This document shows positions 25,751 through 35,801 of a stretch of DNA of 64,000 bases, piece after piece (the stretch's first letter is position 1; every line of letters starts with the position of its first letter). Position numbers and translations under genes: made by a program. The notes beneath the pieces were generated by a model. That model was given only the letters and a program-made list of their open reading frames with translations, ran no database searches and was not told the DNA's origin. This DNA comes from Streptomyces griseoloalbus (GTDB taxonomy: Bacteria > Actinomycetota > Actinomycetes > Streptomycetales > Streptomycetaceae): positions 228,197 through 292,196 of the forward strand of contig BMUD01000001.1 in assembly GCA_014650015.1 (NCBI GenBank), in the 5' to 3' direction.

Positions 25751-26812
25751 ATGCGCCTGAGAACCCTCCTCGCCACCACCACCGCGGCCCTCACGGCGGC
25801 CGGCTGCCTGACCGCCACCGGCCCCGCGACCGCCCAGCCGCACGCCCAGCCGCACGCCCAGCCGCACGCCCGGCCGGACGGCCCGCACCACGCCTGCTCC
25901 CCGTCCGTCTCCATCGACCGCTTCTCCGACGCCCTCGACAAGACGACGTACGACGGCACCCACGTCGGCAACTTCTCCGCCCTCGCCGTGGACCGGGACG
26001 GCTCGCTCGCCGCCCTGTCCGACCGGTCCGCCCTGTTCCGTCTGGACGCCGACTCCCTCGAGCCCGAGGCGGTCGTACCGCTCGCCGACGAAGACGGGGG
26101 CGCCCTCGACTCCGAGGGGCTGGTCGTCGACCGGGACGGCACCCGGCTGATCGGTTCGGAGACCGAGCCGGCCGTCCGTCGCCACGCCGCCGACGGCCGT
26201 GTGCTCGGTCGGCTGCCCGTGCCCGCCGCGCTGAGGGTCGCCCCGGCCGGCCGCGCCCGCACCAACGGCACCTTCGAGGGGCTGACCCTCTTCCCCGGCG
26301 GCCGCACCCTGCTGGCGTCCATGGAGTACGCCCTGGCCGGGGACGGCGCGGACACCGTCCGCCTCCAGACCTGGCAGCGCGACCGGGGCGAGTTCCGGCT
26401 CGGGCCGCAGTACGCGTACCGCGCCGACGCCGGCCTCGGCGTCCCGGAGGTCACCGCACTCCCGGACGGCCGCCTCCTCGTCCTGGAGCGCGGTTTCACC
26501 GCCGGGGTCGGCAACACCGTCCGCCTCTACCTGGCCGACCCGCGCCGGGCGACCGACACCCGCGCGATCGAGCGGCTGGACCGGGAGACCCGCGTGCGGC
26601 CGGTCCGCAAGACCCTCCTCGCCGACCTCGCCGACTGCCCCACCCTCGGCGCCACCGCCCGGCAGCCCCAGCCCAACCCGCTCCTCGACAACGTCGAGGG
26701 CATGGTGATCACCGGACGCCACCACGGCCGGCTGAAGGTGCTGCTGGTCAGCGACGACAACCAGAGCGAGAACCAGACGACCCGCTTCTACGCTCTGCGC
26801 GTACGCCTCTGA
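25751..26812 (+). CDS. Esterase-like phytase-family lipoprotein
   Basis: 353-aa exported protein with a beta-propeller-type esterase-like phytase domain. The signal peptide ends in TAAGC, a plausible lipobox. After it comes AQPHAQPHAQPHARP, a four-fold repeat encoded by 12-bp units. The main domain has VGNFSALAVDRDGSLAALSDR, DSEGLVVDRDGTRL and NGTFEGLTLFPGGRTLLASMEY, as in this family, and ends with NVEGMVI. Substrate unknown; phytate or phosphoester hydrolysis is not proven for the family. Confidence 0.75.
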   Translation: MRLRTLLATTTAALTAAGCLTATGPATAQPHAQPHAQPHARPDGPHHACSPSVSIDRFSDALDKTTYDGTHVGNFSALAVDRDGSLAALSDRSALFRLDADSLEPEAVVPLADEDGGALDSEGLVVDRDGTRLIGSETEPAVRRHAADGRVLGRLPVPAALRVAPAGRARTNGTFEGLTLFPGGRTLLASMEYALAGDGADTVRLQTWQRDRGEFRLGPQYAYRADAGLGVPEVTALPDGRLLVLERGFTAGVGNTVRLYLADPRRATDTRAIERLDRETRVRPVRKTLLADLADCPTLGATARQPQPNPLLDNVEGMVITGRHHGRLKVLLVSDDNQSENQTTRFYALRVRL

Positions 26813-26889
26813 CCCTCGCGGAGGGATGAAATCCGCCGCTGACCGCGTTGGTGCCTTCCGGTAGATCAGGACGATCGGAGGGCACCCGC

Positions 26890-29800
26890 GTGACAGCGCA
26901 ACGGGGATGGGCACGGCGACTGACCGGGTACGCGTGGCGGCATCGCAAGGACGTCGTCCTCGCCCTGGGCTCCTCCCTCGGCGGCATGGCCGTGATGGCG
27001 CTGGTCCCGCTGATCACCAAGGTGATCATCGACGACGTGATCGGCGACAAGACCAGGGACATGGCCACCTGGGCCGGTCTGCTCATCGCCGCCGCGCTCG
27101 TCGTCTACGTCCTCACCTACGTCCGCCGCTACTACGGCGGCCGGCTCGCCCTCGACGTCCAGCACGACCTGCGGACCGAGATGTACACGACGATCACCCG
27201 GCTGGACGGCAGACGCCAGGACGAGCTGTCCACCGGGCAGGTCATCGGACGCGCCACCAGCGACCTCCAGCTCATCCAGGGCCTGCTCTTCATGCTGCCG
27301 ATGACCATCGGCAACCTGCTGCTGTTCCTGATCTCCCTGGTGATCATGGCGTCGCTGTCGCTGCCGCTCACCCTCGTCGCCCTCGCCGTGGCCCCCGCCC
27401 TGTGGTGGATCGCCAAGCACAGCCGCACCCGGCTGCACCCCTCCACCTGGTACGCGCAGGCGCAGGCCGGCGCCGTGGCCGGGGTGGTCGACGGCGCGAT
27501 CAGCGGCGTGCGCGTGGTGAAGGGCTTCGGGCAGGAGGAGCAGGAGGCGGGCAAGCTGCGCGAGGTCGGCCGGCGGCTGTACGCCGGGCGGCTGCGCACC
27601 GTCCGGCTGAACTCCCGGTACACCCCGGCGCTCCAGGCCGTCCCCGCCCTCGGCCAGGTGGCGATGCTGGCGCTCGGCGGCTGGCTCGCCGTACGCGGGA
27701 ACATCACGCTGGGCACGTTCGTCGCCTTCTCCACCTACCTTGCCCAGCTCGTCGGCCCCGTCCGGATGCTCGCGATGGTCCTCACCGTCGGCCAGCAGGC
27801 CCGCGCCGGCACCGAACGCGTCCTGGAGCTGATCGACACCGAGCCGTCACTGGCCGACGGCACCACGACGCTGCCCGCCGACGCCCCCGCGACCGTCGAG
27901 TTCGACGACGTCTCCTTCGGCTACGACTCCGACCGCCCGGTCCTGGACGGCCTCTCCTTCGAGATCAGCCCCGGCGAGACCCTCGCCGTCGTCGGCTCCT
28001 CCGGCTCCGGCAAGTCCACCGTCTCCCTGCTCCTGCCGCGCTTCTACGACGTCACCCACGGCGCCGTCCTCGTCGGGGGCCACGATGTGCGCGAGCTGAC
28101 GCAGGAGTCCCTGCGCGCCGCGATCGGGCTGGTCCCCGAGGACTCGTTCCTCTTCTCCGACACCGTGCGCAACAACATCGCGTACGGCCGCCCGGACGCC
28201 ACCGACGAGCAGATCACCGCCGCCGCCCGCGCGGCCCAGGCGGACGGGTTCATCTCCGAGCTGCCCGACGGCTACGACACCACGGTCGGCGAGCACGGAC
28301 TGACCCTCTCCGGCGGGCAGCGCCAGCGCGTCGCCCTGGCCCGCGCGATCCTCACCGACCCGCGCCTGCTGGTCCTGGACGACGCCACCTCCGCCGTGGA
28401 CGCCCGCGTCGAGCACGAGATCCACGAGGCCCTCAAGGGGGTCATGCGGGGCCGTACGACCCTGCTGATCGCCCACCGCCGTTCCACCCTCAACCTCGCC
28501 GACCGCATCGCCGTCCTCGACGGCGGCCGGCTCGCCGACATCGGCACCCACGAGGAGCTCCAGCGGCGCTGCGCCCTCTACCGCCGCCTGCTCACCGACC
28601 CCGACGAGCTGGGCGCCGTCTCCCCGGGCCACACCCCGCCCGCCGGACCGCAGGAGGAGGACACCTCCGTCCGCGCGGAGCTGGACGCCGAGTTCGACGC
28701 CGAACGGGGGGTCACCCCACGGCTGTGGACCGGCGACCGCGAGCCCAAGGACACCGCCCTGGCCGGCACCCCGGCCACCCCGGAACTCCTCGCCCAGGTG
28801 GAGGCGCTGCCCCCGGCGAACGACGTCCCCGGCGTCGACGAGGCCCAGGCCGTCCGCCCGGAGGACTCCTACGGCCTGCGCCGCCTGCTGCGCGGCTTCC
28901 GAACGCCCCTCCTCATCAGCCTCGGCCTCGTCGCCGTGGACGCCGGCATGGGACTGCTGCTGCCGGTGCTGATCCGGCACGGCATCGACCAGGGCGTCAA
29001 CCAGGCAGCCATCGGCGCGGTGTGGGCGGCCTCGCTGCTCGCCCTGATCACCGTGGTCGTGCAGTGGTCGGCGCAGATCGGCGAGACCCGGATGACCGGC
29101 CGCACCGGTGAACGCGTCCTGTACGCGCTGCGGCTGAAGATCTTCGCCCAGCTCCAGCGGCTCGGCCTCGACTACTACGAGCGCGAGCTGACCGGCCGGA
29201 TCATGACCCGGATGACGACGGACGTCGACGCGCTGTCCACGTTCCTGCAGACGGGCCTGGTCACGGCGTTCGTGTCGGTGGTCACCTTCTTCGGCATCAT
29301 GGCCGCCCTGCTGGTGATCGACATCGAGCTCGCCCTGGTCGTCTTCGCCACCCTGCCCCCGCTGATCGTCGCGACGTACTTCTTCCGCCGGGCCAGTGTG
29401 AAGGCGTACGAACTGGCCCGCGAGCGGGTGTCGTTGGTCAACGCCGACCTGCAGGAGTCGGTGTCCGGGCTGCGGATCGTGCAGGCCTTCCGCCGCGAGC
29501 GGGACGGCGGACGCCGGTTCGCCGCACGCAGCGCCGACTACCGCAGCGCGCGCATCCGCGGCCAGTGGCTGATCTCGGTGTACTTCCCGTTCGTGCAGTT
29601 CCTGTCCTCGACGGCGGCCGCGGCGGTGCTGATCGCGGGCGGTGCGCGGATCGACGACGGGACGCTGACGACCGGCGCCCTGGTGGCGTACCTGCTCTAC
29701 ATCGACCTGTTCTTCGCGCCGGTGCAGCAGCTGTCCCAGGTCTTCGACGGCTACCAGCAGGCGTCCGTCTCGCTGGGCCGCATCCAGGAGCTGCTGCGCG

Positions 29801-30597
29801 AGCCGACCTCCACCCGGGCCCCGAAGAAGCCGCTCGACGTCACCTCCCTGCGCGGGGAGATCGCCTTCGAGGACGTGCGCTTCGCGTACGGCGACGGCGA
29901 GGAGGCGCTCGAAGGCATCGACATCACCGTCCCCGCCGGGCAGACCGTCGCCTTCGTCGGCGAGACCGGCGCCGGGAAGTCCACCCTGGTCAAGCTGGTC
30001 GCCCGGTTCTACGACCCCACGGGCGGCAGGGTCACCGTCGACGGCACGGACCTGAGGGACCTGGACCTCACCGCGTACCGGCACCGGCTGGGCGTCGTCC
30101 CGCAGGAGGCGTACCTCTTCCCGGGGACCGTCCGCGACGCCATCGCCTACGGGCGCCCGGACGCCACCGACGCCGAGGTCGAGGCGGCGGCCCGGGCGGT
30201 CGGCGCGCACGAGATGATCGCCACGCTGGAGGGCGGCTACCTCCACGAGGTCGCCGAGCGGGGCCGCAACCTCTCCGCCGGTCAGCGCCAGCTGATCGCG
30301 CTGGCCCGCGCCGAACTCGTCGACCCGGACATCCTGTTGCTCGACGAGGCCACGGCCGCGCTCGACCTGGCCACCGAGGCCCAGGTCAACCAGGCCACCG
30401 ACCGGCTGGCCGGCCGTCGTACGACACTGGTCGTCGCCCACCGCCTGACCACCGCCGCCCGCGCCGACCGGGTCGTCGTCATCGACCACGGCAGGGTCGC
30501 GGAGGACGGCACGCACGAGGAACTGCTCCGGCTCGGCGGCAAGTACGCCGAGCTGTGGCGGACGTTCGTGGGGGAGGACGTCCCGGCTCCGGCCTGA
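26890..30597 (+). CDS. Fused heterodimer-type ABC exporter (TMD-NBD-TMD-NBD)
   Basis: 1,235-aa exporter made of two fused half-transporters, about residues 1-590 and 640-1235, joined by an acidic linker. Each half has six membrane segments and an ATPase. NBD1 has Walker A GSSGSGKST and consensus signature LSGGQ (473-477), but its Walker B ends LDDATSAVD, with Asp498 where catalytic Glu is expected. NBD2 has Walker A GETGAGKST, catalytic Glu1153 (LDEATAALD), but an altered signature LSAGQ (1128-1132). This is one degenerate and one consensus ATP site, as in BmrCD or TM287/288. The GTG at 26890 has ggagg upstream. Probably a multidrug or lipid exporter. Confidence 0.9.
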   Translation: MTAQRGWARRLTGYAWRHRKDVVLALGSSLGGMAVMALVPLITKVIIDDVIGDKTRDMATWAGLLIAAALVVYVLTYVRRYYGGRLALDVQHDLRTEMYTTITRLDGRRQDELSTGQVIGRATSDLQLIQGLLFMLPMTIGNLLLFLISLVIMASLSLPLTLVALAVAPALWWIAKHSRTRLHPSTWYAQAQAGAVAGVVDGAISGVRVVKGFGQEEQEAGKLREVGRRLYAGRLRTVRLNSRYTPALQAVPALGQVAMLALGGWLAVRGNITLGTFVAFSTYLAQLVGPVRMLAMVLTVGQQARAGTERVLELIDTEPSLADGTTTLPADAPATVEFDDVSFGYDSDRPVLDGLSFEISPGETLAVVGSSGSGKSTVSLLLPRFYDVTHGAVLVGGHDVRELTQESLRAAIGLVPEDSFLFSDTVRNNIAYGRPDATDEQITAAARAAQADGFISELPDGYDTTVGEHGLTLSGGQRQRVALARAILTDPRLLVLDDATSAVDARVEHEIHEALKGVMRGRTTLLIAHRRSTLNLADRIAVLDGGRLADIGTHEELQRRCALYRRLLTDPDELGAVSPGHTPPAGPQEEDTSVRAELDAEFDAERGVTPRLWTGDREPKDTALAGTPATPELLAQVEALPPANDVPGVDEAQAVRPEDSYGLRRLLRGFRTPLLISLGLVAVDAGMGLLLPVLIRHGIDQGVNQAAIGAVWAASLLALITVVVQWSAQIGETRMTGRTGERVLYALRLKIFAQLQRLGLDYYERELTGRIMTRMTTDVDALSTFLQTGLVTAFVSVVTFFGIMAALLVIDIELALVVFATLPPLIVATYFFRRASVKAYELARERVSLVNADLQESVSGLRIVQAFRRERDGGRRFAARSADYRSARIRGQWLISVYFPFVQFLSSTAAAAVLIAGGARIDDGTLTTGALVAYLLYIDLFFAPVQQLSQVFDGYQQASVSLGRIQELLREPTSTRAPKKPLDVTSLRGEIAFEDVRFAYGDGEEALEGIDITVPAGQTVAFVGETGAGKSTLVKLVARFYDPTGGRVTVDGTDLRDLDLTAYRHRLGVVPQEAYLFPGTVRDAIAYGRPDATDAEVEAAARAVGAHEMIATLEGGYLHEVAERGRNLSAGQRQLIALARAELVDPDILLLDEATAALDLATEAQVNQATDRLAGRRTTLVVAHRLTTAARADRVVVIDHGRVAEDGTHEELLRLGGKYAELWRTFVGEDVPAPA

Positions 30598-30700
30598 GGG
30601 GCGCCCGTCGTGCGACCCGCGCGCAACCATCCGGCCTACGTCACGCGTCCGTACACGCGTACGCCGTTGGGCGCGGCAGGCGCGGTACGGGAGGACGACT

Positions 30701-31087
30701 GTGGGCAGTGGAGCGATACGCCGGAGACTCGCGCTGGGCCTGGCGGTGTTGACCGCCTCGGGAGTGCTCTCCGTCGCCGCACCCGGTGACGCGCACGCCG
30801 CCGCGTCCTGTGCCGGGCGCAAGGTGCGCACCCTGCCGTTCTCCACCGGGTCGGTGGTCCTTTACAAGCGGGGCGGCTACGTCTGTGCCGTCACCTACGC
30901 CACGAAGCCCGGGACGAAACGGAAGATGTCGGTGAGCCTGCGGGCGCGCGGGGGCCGCCCGGTCGTCGACGAGGGCACGTACAAGCACCACGCCGGCCCG
31001 GTGACCGTGCACGCGGGCCGGCGCTGCGTGTGGGTGAAGGGCAGGGTCGGCGGAGGGTCCGTCAGCTCCGGCTGGATCCTGTGCTGA
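30701..31087 (+). CDS. Small secreted cysteine-containing protein
   Basis: 128 aa from a GTG at 30701 with gggagga 6-8 nt upstream. The signal peptide is RRRLALGLAVLTASGVLSV, with a cut near AHA-AA. The mature protein of about 95 residues has four cysteines (in SCAGRK, YVCAV, RRCVW and the final WILC), enough for two disulfides. It is basic and probably a secreted beta protein. I do not recognise the family. Confidence 0.7.
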   Translation: MGSGAIRRRLALGLAVLTASGVLSVAAPGDAHAAASCAGRKVRTLPFSTGSVVLYKRGGYVCAVTYATKPGTKRKMSVSLRARGGRPVVDEGTYKHHAGPVTVHAGRRCVWVKGRVGGGSVSSGWILC

Positions 31088-31183
31088 CCCGCGCGTGACC
31101 GAGGGTTATCCCTATGTCCCCTGGTGCTGTGGGGAGTCGGTCCGCTAGCTTCCGGCGCACATCTGTCTCACAGGGGAGTGCGC

Positions 31184-32617
31184 ATGCGCAAGGCGCTCAG
31201 ATGGCTGCTGGCGCTCACGGTGCTCATAGGCACACTGAGTACGGCCGGGGCGGCCACCGCCGCCGAGCCGAAGGTCACCGGCAGCACTGACATCAAGGAG
31301 AGACTGCTCTCCGTTCCGGGCATGAGCCTGGTCGAGGAGAAGCCGTACACCGGGTACCGCTTCTTCGTCCTCAACTACACCCAGCCGGTCGACCACCGCA
31401 GGCCCTCCGAGGGCACGTTCCAGCAGCGGATCACCGTGCTGCACAAGGACACCGCGCGGCCGACCGTCTTCTACACCGGCGGCTACAGCGTCTCCACGAC
31501 GCCCCGCCGCAGCGAGCCGACCCAGATCGTGGACGGCAACCAGGTCTCCATGGAGTACCGCTTCTTCACGCCGTCCCGGCCCGACCCGGCCGACTGGTCC
31601 AAGCTGGACATCTGGCAGGCCGCCAGCGACCAGCACCGCATCTTCAAGGCGCTGAAGGGCATCTACTCCGAGAACTGGATCTCCACCGGCGGCTCCAAGG
31701 GCGGCATGACCGCCACCTACTACGAGCGTTTCTACCCGCGTGACATGGACGGCGTGGTCGCCTACGTCGCCCCCAACGACGTGGTGAACAAGGAGGACTC
31801 GGCCTACGACCGCTTCTTCGCGAACGTCGGCACCAAGGAGTGCCGCGACCGGCTGAACGGGGTGCAGCGCGAGGCGCTGGTGCGCCGCGAGCCGCTGGAG
31901 AAGAAGTACGAGGCGTACGCCGCCGAGAACGGCTACACCTTCGACACCATCGGCAGCCTGGACCGGGCGTATGAGGCCGTCGTCCTGGACTACGTGTGGG
32001 GCTTCTGGCAGTACAGCACCCCGGCGGACTGCGAGCAGATCCCGGCGGACGCGAAGAACGCCACCGACGACGAGATCTGGACCTCGGTCGACACCGTCTC
32101 CGGGTTCTCGTTCTACACGGACCAGGGCCTGAGCCCGTACACGCCGTACTACTACCAGGCCGGTACGCAGCTGGGCGCGCCGACCATCCACTTCCCGCAC
32201 ATCGAGAAGCAGTACGTCCGCTACGGCTACCAGCCGCCGCGCCACTTCGTGCCCCGCTCGATCGACATGAAGTTCGAGCCGCGGGTCATGCGGGACGTCG
32301 ACAGCTGGGTCCGCGACAACGCGCACCAGATGCTGTTCGTGTACGGCGAGAACGACCCGTGGGGCGCCGAGCCGTTCCGCCTCGGGCGCGGCGCGCGTGA
32401 CGCGTACGTCTTCACCGCGCCCGGCATGAACCACGGCGCGAACGTGGCCGGTCTGGTCGCCGAGGAGAAGGCGTTCGCCACGGCCCGCATCCTCGACTGG
32501 GCGGACGTCGCCCCGAGCGCGGTCCAGGAGAACCCGGCGGCGGCGAAGCCGCTGGCGAAGTACGACGCCAAGCTCGACCAGCGGGACGTCGAGCGGCAGC
32601 GGACGCTGCGCCCGTGA
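31184..32617 (+). CDS. Secreted tripeptidyl aminopeptidase, PS-10/S37 type
   Basis: 477-aa secreted serine peptidase. The signal peptide is MRKALRWLLALTVLIGTLSTAGAATAA. The alpha/beta-hydrolase nucleophile elbow is TGGSKGGM, with Ser near residue 171. GENDPWG and the C-terminal PGMNHGANV supply the likely acid and histidine. The family, typified by the S. mobaraensis prolyl tri/tetrapeptidyl aminopeptidase, removes short peptides from the N-terminus of secreted proteins. The ATG at 31184 has gggag about 6 nt upstream. Confidence 0.78.
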   Translation: MRKALRWLLALTVLIGTLSTAGAATAAEPKVTGSTDIKERLLSVPGMSLVEEKPYTGYRFFVLNYTQPVDHRRPSEGTFQQRITVLHKDTARPTVFYTGGYSVSTTPRRSEPTQIVDGNQVSMEYRFFTPSRPDPADWSKLDIWQAASDQHRIFKALKGIYSENWISTGGSKGGMTATYYERFYPRDMDGVVAYVAPNDVVNKEDSAYDRFFANVGTKECRDRLNGVQREALVRREPLEKKYEAYAAENGYTFDTIGSLDRAYEAVVLDYVWGFWQYSTPADCEQIPADAKNATDDEIWTSVDTVSGFSFYTDQGLSPYTPYYYQAGTQLGAPTIHFPHIEKQYVRYGYQPPRHFVPRSIDMKFEPRVMRDVDSWVRDNAHQMLFVYGENDPWGAEPFRLGRGARDAYVFTAPGMNHGANVAGLVAEEKAFATARILDWADVAPSAVQENPAAAKPLAKYDAKLDQRDVERQRTLRP

Positions 32618-32636
32618 CACCGCGTCCGGTACGGGA

Positions 32637-33287
32637 CTACACCGGGCGGGCGCAGCCCACCGGTGTGGTCCCGCCGAGCCGGACGTAGAGGGCCGTGGAC
32701 GCCGGGCACTCGGACCGGTCGTCCACGGCCTTCGTCACCTCGAACTGCGGTTTCCGCTTGCCCGAGCCGTCGCACGCCGTCTCGCGGACCTTGCCGTCGC
32801 CCAGGTCGTAGACGCAGTCGCCGACGATGGTGCGCGGCCCGCCCCCGCCGCCCGGGTCCCCGGGGTGCGGCGGCTGGAGGTGGCGCATGCAGGCGTAGCC
32901 GCGCGGCACCGCCCCGTCGCCGTCCTCGTCGGAGGAGGGGCGCTGCTCGCTGATGTGCAGCACGAAGTCGGTGGTCGCAGGGCAGCGCGGCCCGTCGCGC
33001 ACCGTTCCGTCGTGGCGGGCGACCACCCGGGCCGCCGCCCGTTCACTGGTACAGGACACCTCGGTGAAACTCGTGCGCCCGAAGGAGCTGCACTCGTCGA
33101 CCGCGAGGAACACCGCCCCGTACCCGGATGGCAGGGCCGGTGCCGGCGACACCGTCGCCGTGCTCCGCCCGCCCACTCGGCCGTCCTCCTCGGCACCGCC
33201 GCCCGGCGCGCTCTGGCAGCCGGTGAGCAGCACCGCGCCCGCCGCCGCGAGCGCGGCGAACGTCCCCCACCCATTTCCCACGTGCAT
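32637..33287 (-). CDS. Hypothetical lipoprotein
   Basis: About 216 aa. The N-terminus MHVGNGWGTFAALAAAGAVLLTGC has a lipobox (LLTGC). The mature part has two similar halves, each with a CPA(T/S)T motif (RCPATTDFVLHIS and ECPASTALYVRLG), suggesting an internal duplication. Several cysteines occur. The ATG at 33287 has gggggg at 6 nt spacing; an ATG at 33293 is possible. It is convergent with the peptidase gene (20 bp apart). Function unknown. Confidence 0.68.
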   Translation of the reverse strand: MHVGNGWGTFAALAAAGAVLLTGCQSAPGGGAEEDGRVGGRSTATVSPAPALPSGYGAVFLAVDECSSFGRTSFTEVSCTSERAAARVVARHDGTVRDGPRCPATTDFVLHISEQRPSSDEDGDGAVPRGYACMRHLQPPHPGDPGGGGGPRTIVGDCVYDLGDGKVRETACDGSGKRKPQFEVTKAVDDRSECPASTALYVRLGGTTPVGCARPV

Positions 33288-33439
33288 CGTCATCCCCCCG
33301 GACACCCCTGTCCAGCGTGACCCGGCGAGCCGGGTCACGCCAGACATGTGGGGTGCTTTGCGCACTTCGGGTGTGGTGTGTCGGGTGTGTGGCGTACGGG
33401 TGCTACGTCCAAGTGGGGAGGGGCGGGGCCCGCGTGCGG

Positions 33440-33600
33440 CGGCTGGGGCCTGTCTGACGATTCCCGCCTGCCTCGCGACGCCATGCACGCACTCTCGCCG
33501 CACCGGGCGCGGAGCCGAGTACATCCCGTACGAGGCTCTGCGCCCGGCACGCCGAGAGCACGCACCTGACGCCGCGAGGCCGTCCTGCGGGCGACGACGC
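33440..33600. repeat. Palindromic intergenic element
   Basis: The gene-free interval 33,294-33,617 contains a 14-bp imperfect inverted repeat, ccgggcgcggagcc (33503-33516) and ggctctgcgcccgg (33534-33547), set in a longer block. From memory, this block resembles interspersed sequences common in Streptomyces. No gene is supported in it. Confidence 0.5.
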
Positions 33601-33617
33601 GAATGGTCAGACGGGTC

Positions 33618-35462
33618 CTAGTACGTCAGCCCGTGCCCGACGGGATACAGCACCGTCGCCGGGTCGTCCGCCCGCTGCACCGGCACCGGGAGCGTCCCGC
33701 GCGGGTCCGCCCTGCCCGCGATCACCCGTGCCGCCGCCCGCAGTTCGACGTCGGTCCAGGAGTACGACGCCACATACGCGGCCACGCCGGGCAGGTGGGC
33801 CACGTCGTACGGGTTGCGGACCGCCACCGCCACCACCGGCGTGCCGGTCGCCAGCAGCTGTTCGACCAGCGTCTTCTGGCTGCCGGCCGCCGTGACGTTG
33901 TACGTCCCGACGACGACCGCGTCCGCGTCCCGCGCCGCCGCCACCGCCTTGGCGATGGTCGCGGCCGACGGTGCCGTGCCGGTGGACAGGGCGGTGGCGG
34001 TGAACCCCAGCTCGGTGAGCGCGCCCGCGAGGGTCTCGGTCGGCGGTCCCGTCGTGCCGGACGGGGAGGCGGGGTCGGCGCCGACCACGAGCAGCTTCGG
34101 CCGGCTGCGGGGGGACAGCGGCAGCAGGCCGCCCTCGTTGACCAGCAGGGTGGTGGTCCGCTCGGCGATGCGGTCGGCCGTGGCCAGGTGGGAGCGGGTG
34201 CCGACGGTGCGGTCGACGCCGGCGTGGGTGACGTACGGGTCCTGGAACAGGCCCAGTTTCGCCTTCAGCCGCAGCACGCGCAGGATCGACTCGTCGAGCC
34301 GGGCCTCGGTCAGCTCGCCGTCCCGCACGGCGTTCAGGACCGCGTTCCAGGCCACGTCGAGGGAGGGCGGGTTGAGCAGCTGGTCCACGCCGGCCTTCAG
34401 CGCCAGCACCGGCACCCGGGCGTCGCCGTACTTGCTGCGGACGCCCTCCATGCCGAGGGAGTCGGTGACGACGACCCCGTCGTAGCCCAGCTCCTCGCGC
34501 AGGATGCCGGTGAGGATCGGGCGGGAGAGGGTGGCCGGGTCCTCGGAGGCGTCGAGGGCGGGGACGACGATGTGCGCGGTCATGATCGAGTCGATGCCCG
34601 CGGCGATCGCCGCCCGGAACGGCGGCGCGTCCAGCTGGTCCCACTGCTCGCGGGTGTGGTGGATGTAGGGGAGCTTGGCGTGGCTGTCGTCGACCGTGTC
34701 GCCGTGCCCGGGGAAGTGTTTGGCCGTCGAGGCGATGCGGGACGACTGGTAGCCCTTGACCTCCGCCACGACGAGCTCCGCGACGGACCGCGGGTCGGAG
34801 CCGAGGGAGCGGACGCCGATGACGGGGTTGGCCGGGTTGACGTTGACGTCGGCCACCGGGGAGTAGTTCTGGCGGATGCCCAGGGCGCGCAGTTCGCTGC
34901 CCGCGATCCGGCCGAGGGTGCGGGCGTCGGCGCGGGAACCGCCCGCGCCGATGGCCATCGCCCCCGGGAACAGCGTCGCCGGCTCGCCCACGCGGGCCAC
35001 GATGCCGTGCTCCTGGTCGGTGGAGACGAGCACGGGCAGCCCGCGCTCCAGCGCGAGGGACGCCTCCTGGATGCCGTTGGACAGGTCCGCGATCTGGTGC
35101 GGTGCGCGGGTGTTGTGCGCCCAGGCGAAGTAGATGATGCCGCCGACCCGGTACTTGGCGAGCAGTTCGGCGGCCGTGCGGACACCGATCTCCTTCAGGT
35201 TGGCGTCGATGTCCGCCTGGTCGGGGTCGGTGGCGGAGTGGCCGTAGACCCGCATCACGAACAGCTGGCCGACCTTCTCCTCCAGCGTCATGCGAGAGAT
35301 GAGGGCGCGGAGCTTTCGGTCGTCGGGGGCGGACGGGCCGGTGGCGGCGTGGACGGTGCCGCCGGCCGCGAGGGCGGTGGTGACGCCCGCCGTCGCGGCG
35401 AGGACGGCCCGTCTGGACGGACGTGCGGTGTTTCCCGTGCTTCCGGTGCTGCTGTCGGGCAC
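33618..35462 (-). CDS. Secreted glycoside hydrolase family 3 (beta-N-acetylhexosaminidase type)
   Basis: 614-aa exported glycosidase. The start is the GTG at 35462 with aaggag 5-6 nt upstream. The Tat signal is PSRRAVLAATAGVTTALAAGG. The GH3 N-terminal barrel has TDQEHGIVARV and KHFPGHGDTVDDSH, the NagZ-type motif whose His/Asp acts as acid/base. The nucleophile Asp is in VVTDSLGMEG. A C-terminal GH3 domain follows. It is expected to release GlcNAc from chitin or cell-wall fragments; S. coelicolor has such an enzyme in the same neighbourhood (SCO2758, from memory). The 340-bp interval upstream (35,463-35,801) holds its promoter and no gene I can support. Confidence 0.85.
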   Translation of the reverse strand: MPDSSTGSTGNTARPSRRAVLAATAGVTTALAAGGTVHAATGPSAPDDRKLRALISRMTLEEKVGQLFVMRVYGHSATDPDQADIDANLKEIGVRTAAELLAKYRVGGIIYFAWAHNTRAPHQIADLSNGIQEASLALERGLPVLVSTDQEHGIVARVGEPATLFPGAMAIGAGGSRADARTLGRIAGSELRALGIRQNYSPVADVNVNPANPVIGVRSLGSDPRSVAELVVAEVKGYQSSRIASTAKHFPGHGDTVDDSHAKLPYIHHTREQWDQLDAPPFRAAIAAGIDSIMTAHIVVPALDASEDPATLSRPILTGILREELGYDGVVVTDSLGMEGVRSKYGDARVPVLALKAGVDQLLNPPSLDVAWNAVLNAVRDGELTEARLDESILRVLRLKAKLGLFQDPYVTHAGVDRTVGTRSHLATADRIAERTTTLLVNEGGLLPLSPRSRPKLLVVGADPASPSGTTGPPTETLAGALTELGFTATALSTGTAPSAATIAKAVAAARDADAVVVGTYNVTAAGSQKTLVEQLLATGTPVVAVAVRNPYDVAHLPGVAAYVASYSWTDVELRAAARVIAGRADPRGTLPVPVQRADDPATVLYPVGHGLTY

Positions 35463-35801
35463 GTGCGCTCCTTTTGGAAGGTGATCCGCGGGGGACCGGG
35501 GATCCGCTGAAGGAAACTGCCAGGACGCCACCAATATCCGGGAAGTTTCTGCCAGTCAAGGGCGCGCGCACCAACCGGGCAGGGGCCGTCATCGGCGCGG
35601 TGGGAGGGGGCGCGCCGATGACGGCGTGCTGCCGGCCGCGGCACGGCGGAGAGGGTAGGTCAGCGATCGCAGCCAGCAGCGAGGCCGACACCGCACCACG
35701 GAGACTCATCCGGCAGCCTGCACATGGGACGGGCCGAGGCGGGGACGGGTTCCCCGGCCGGGCCGTATTTCCCGAAGTCGGGGCCGGCGGTCCTGACGGG
35801 G

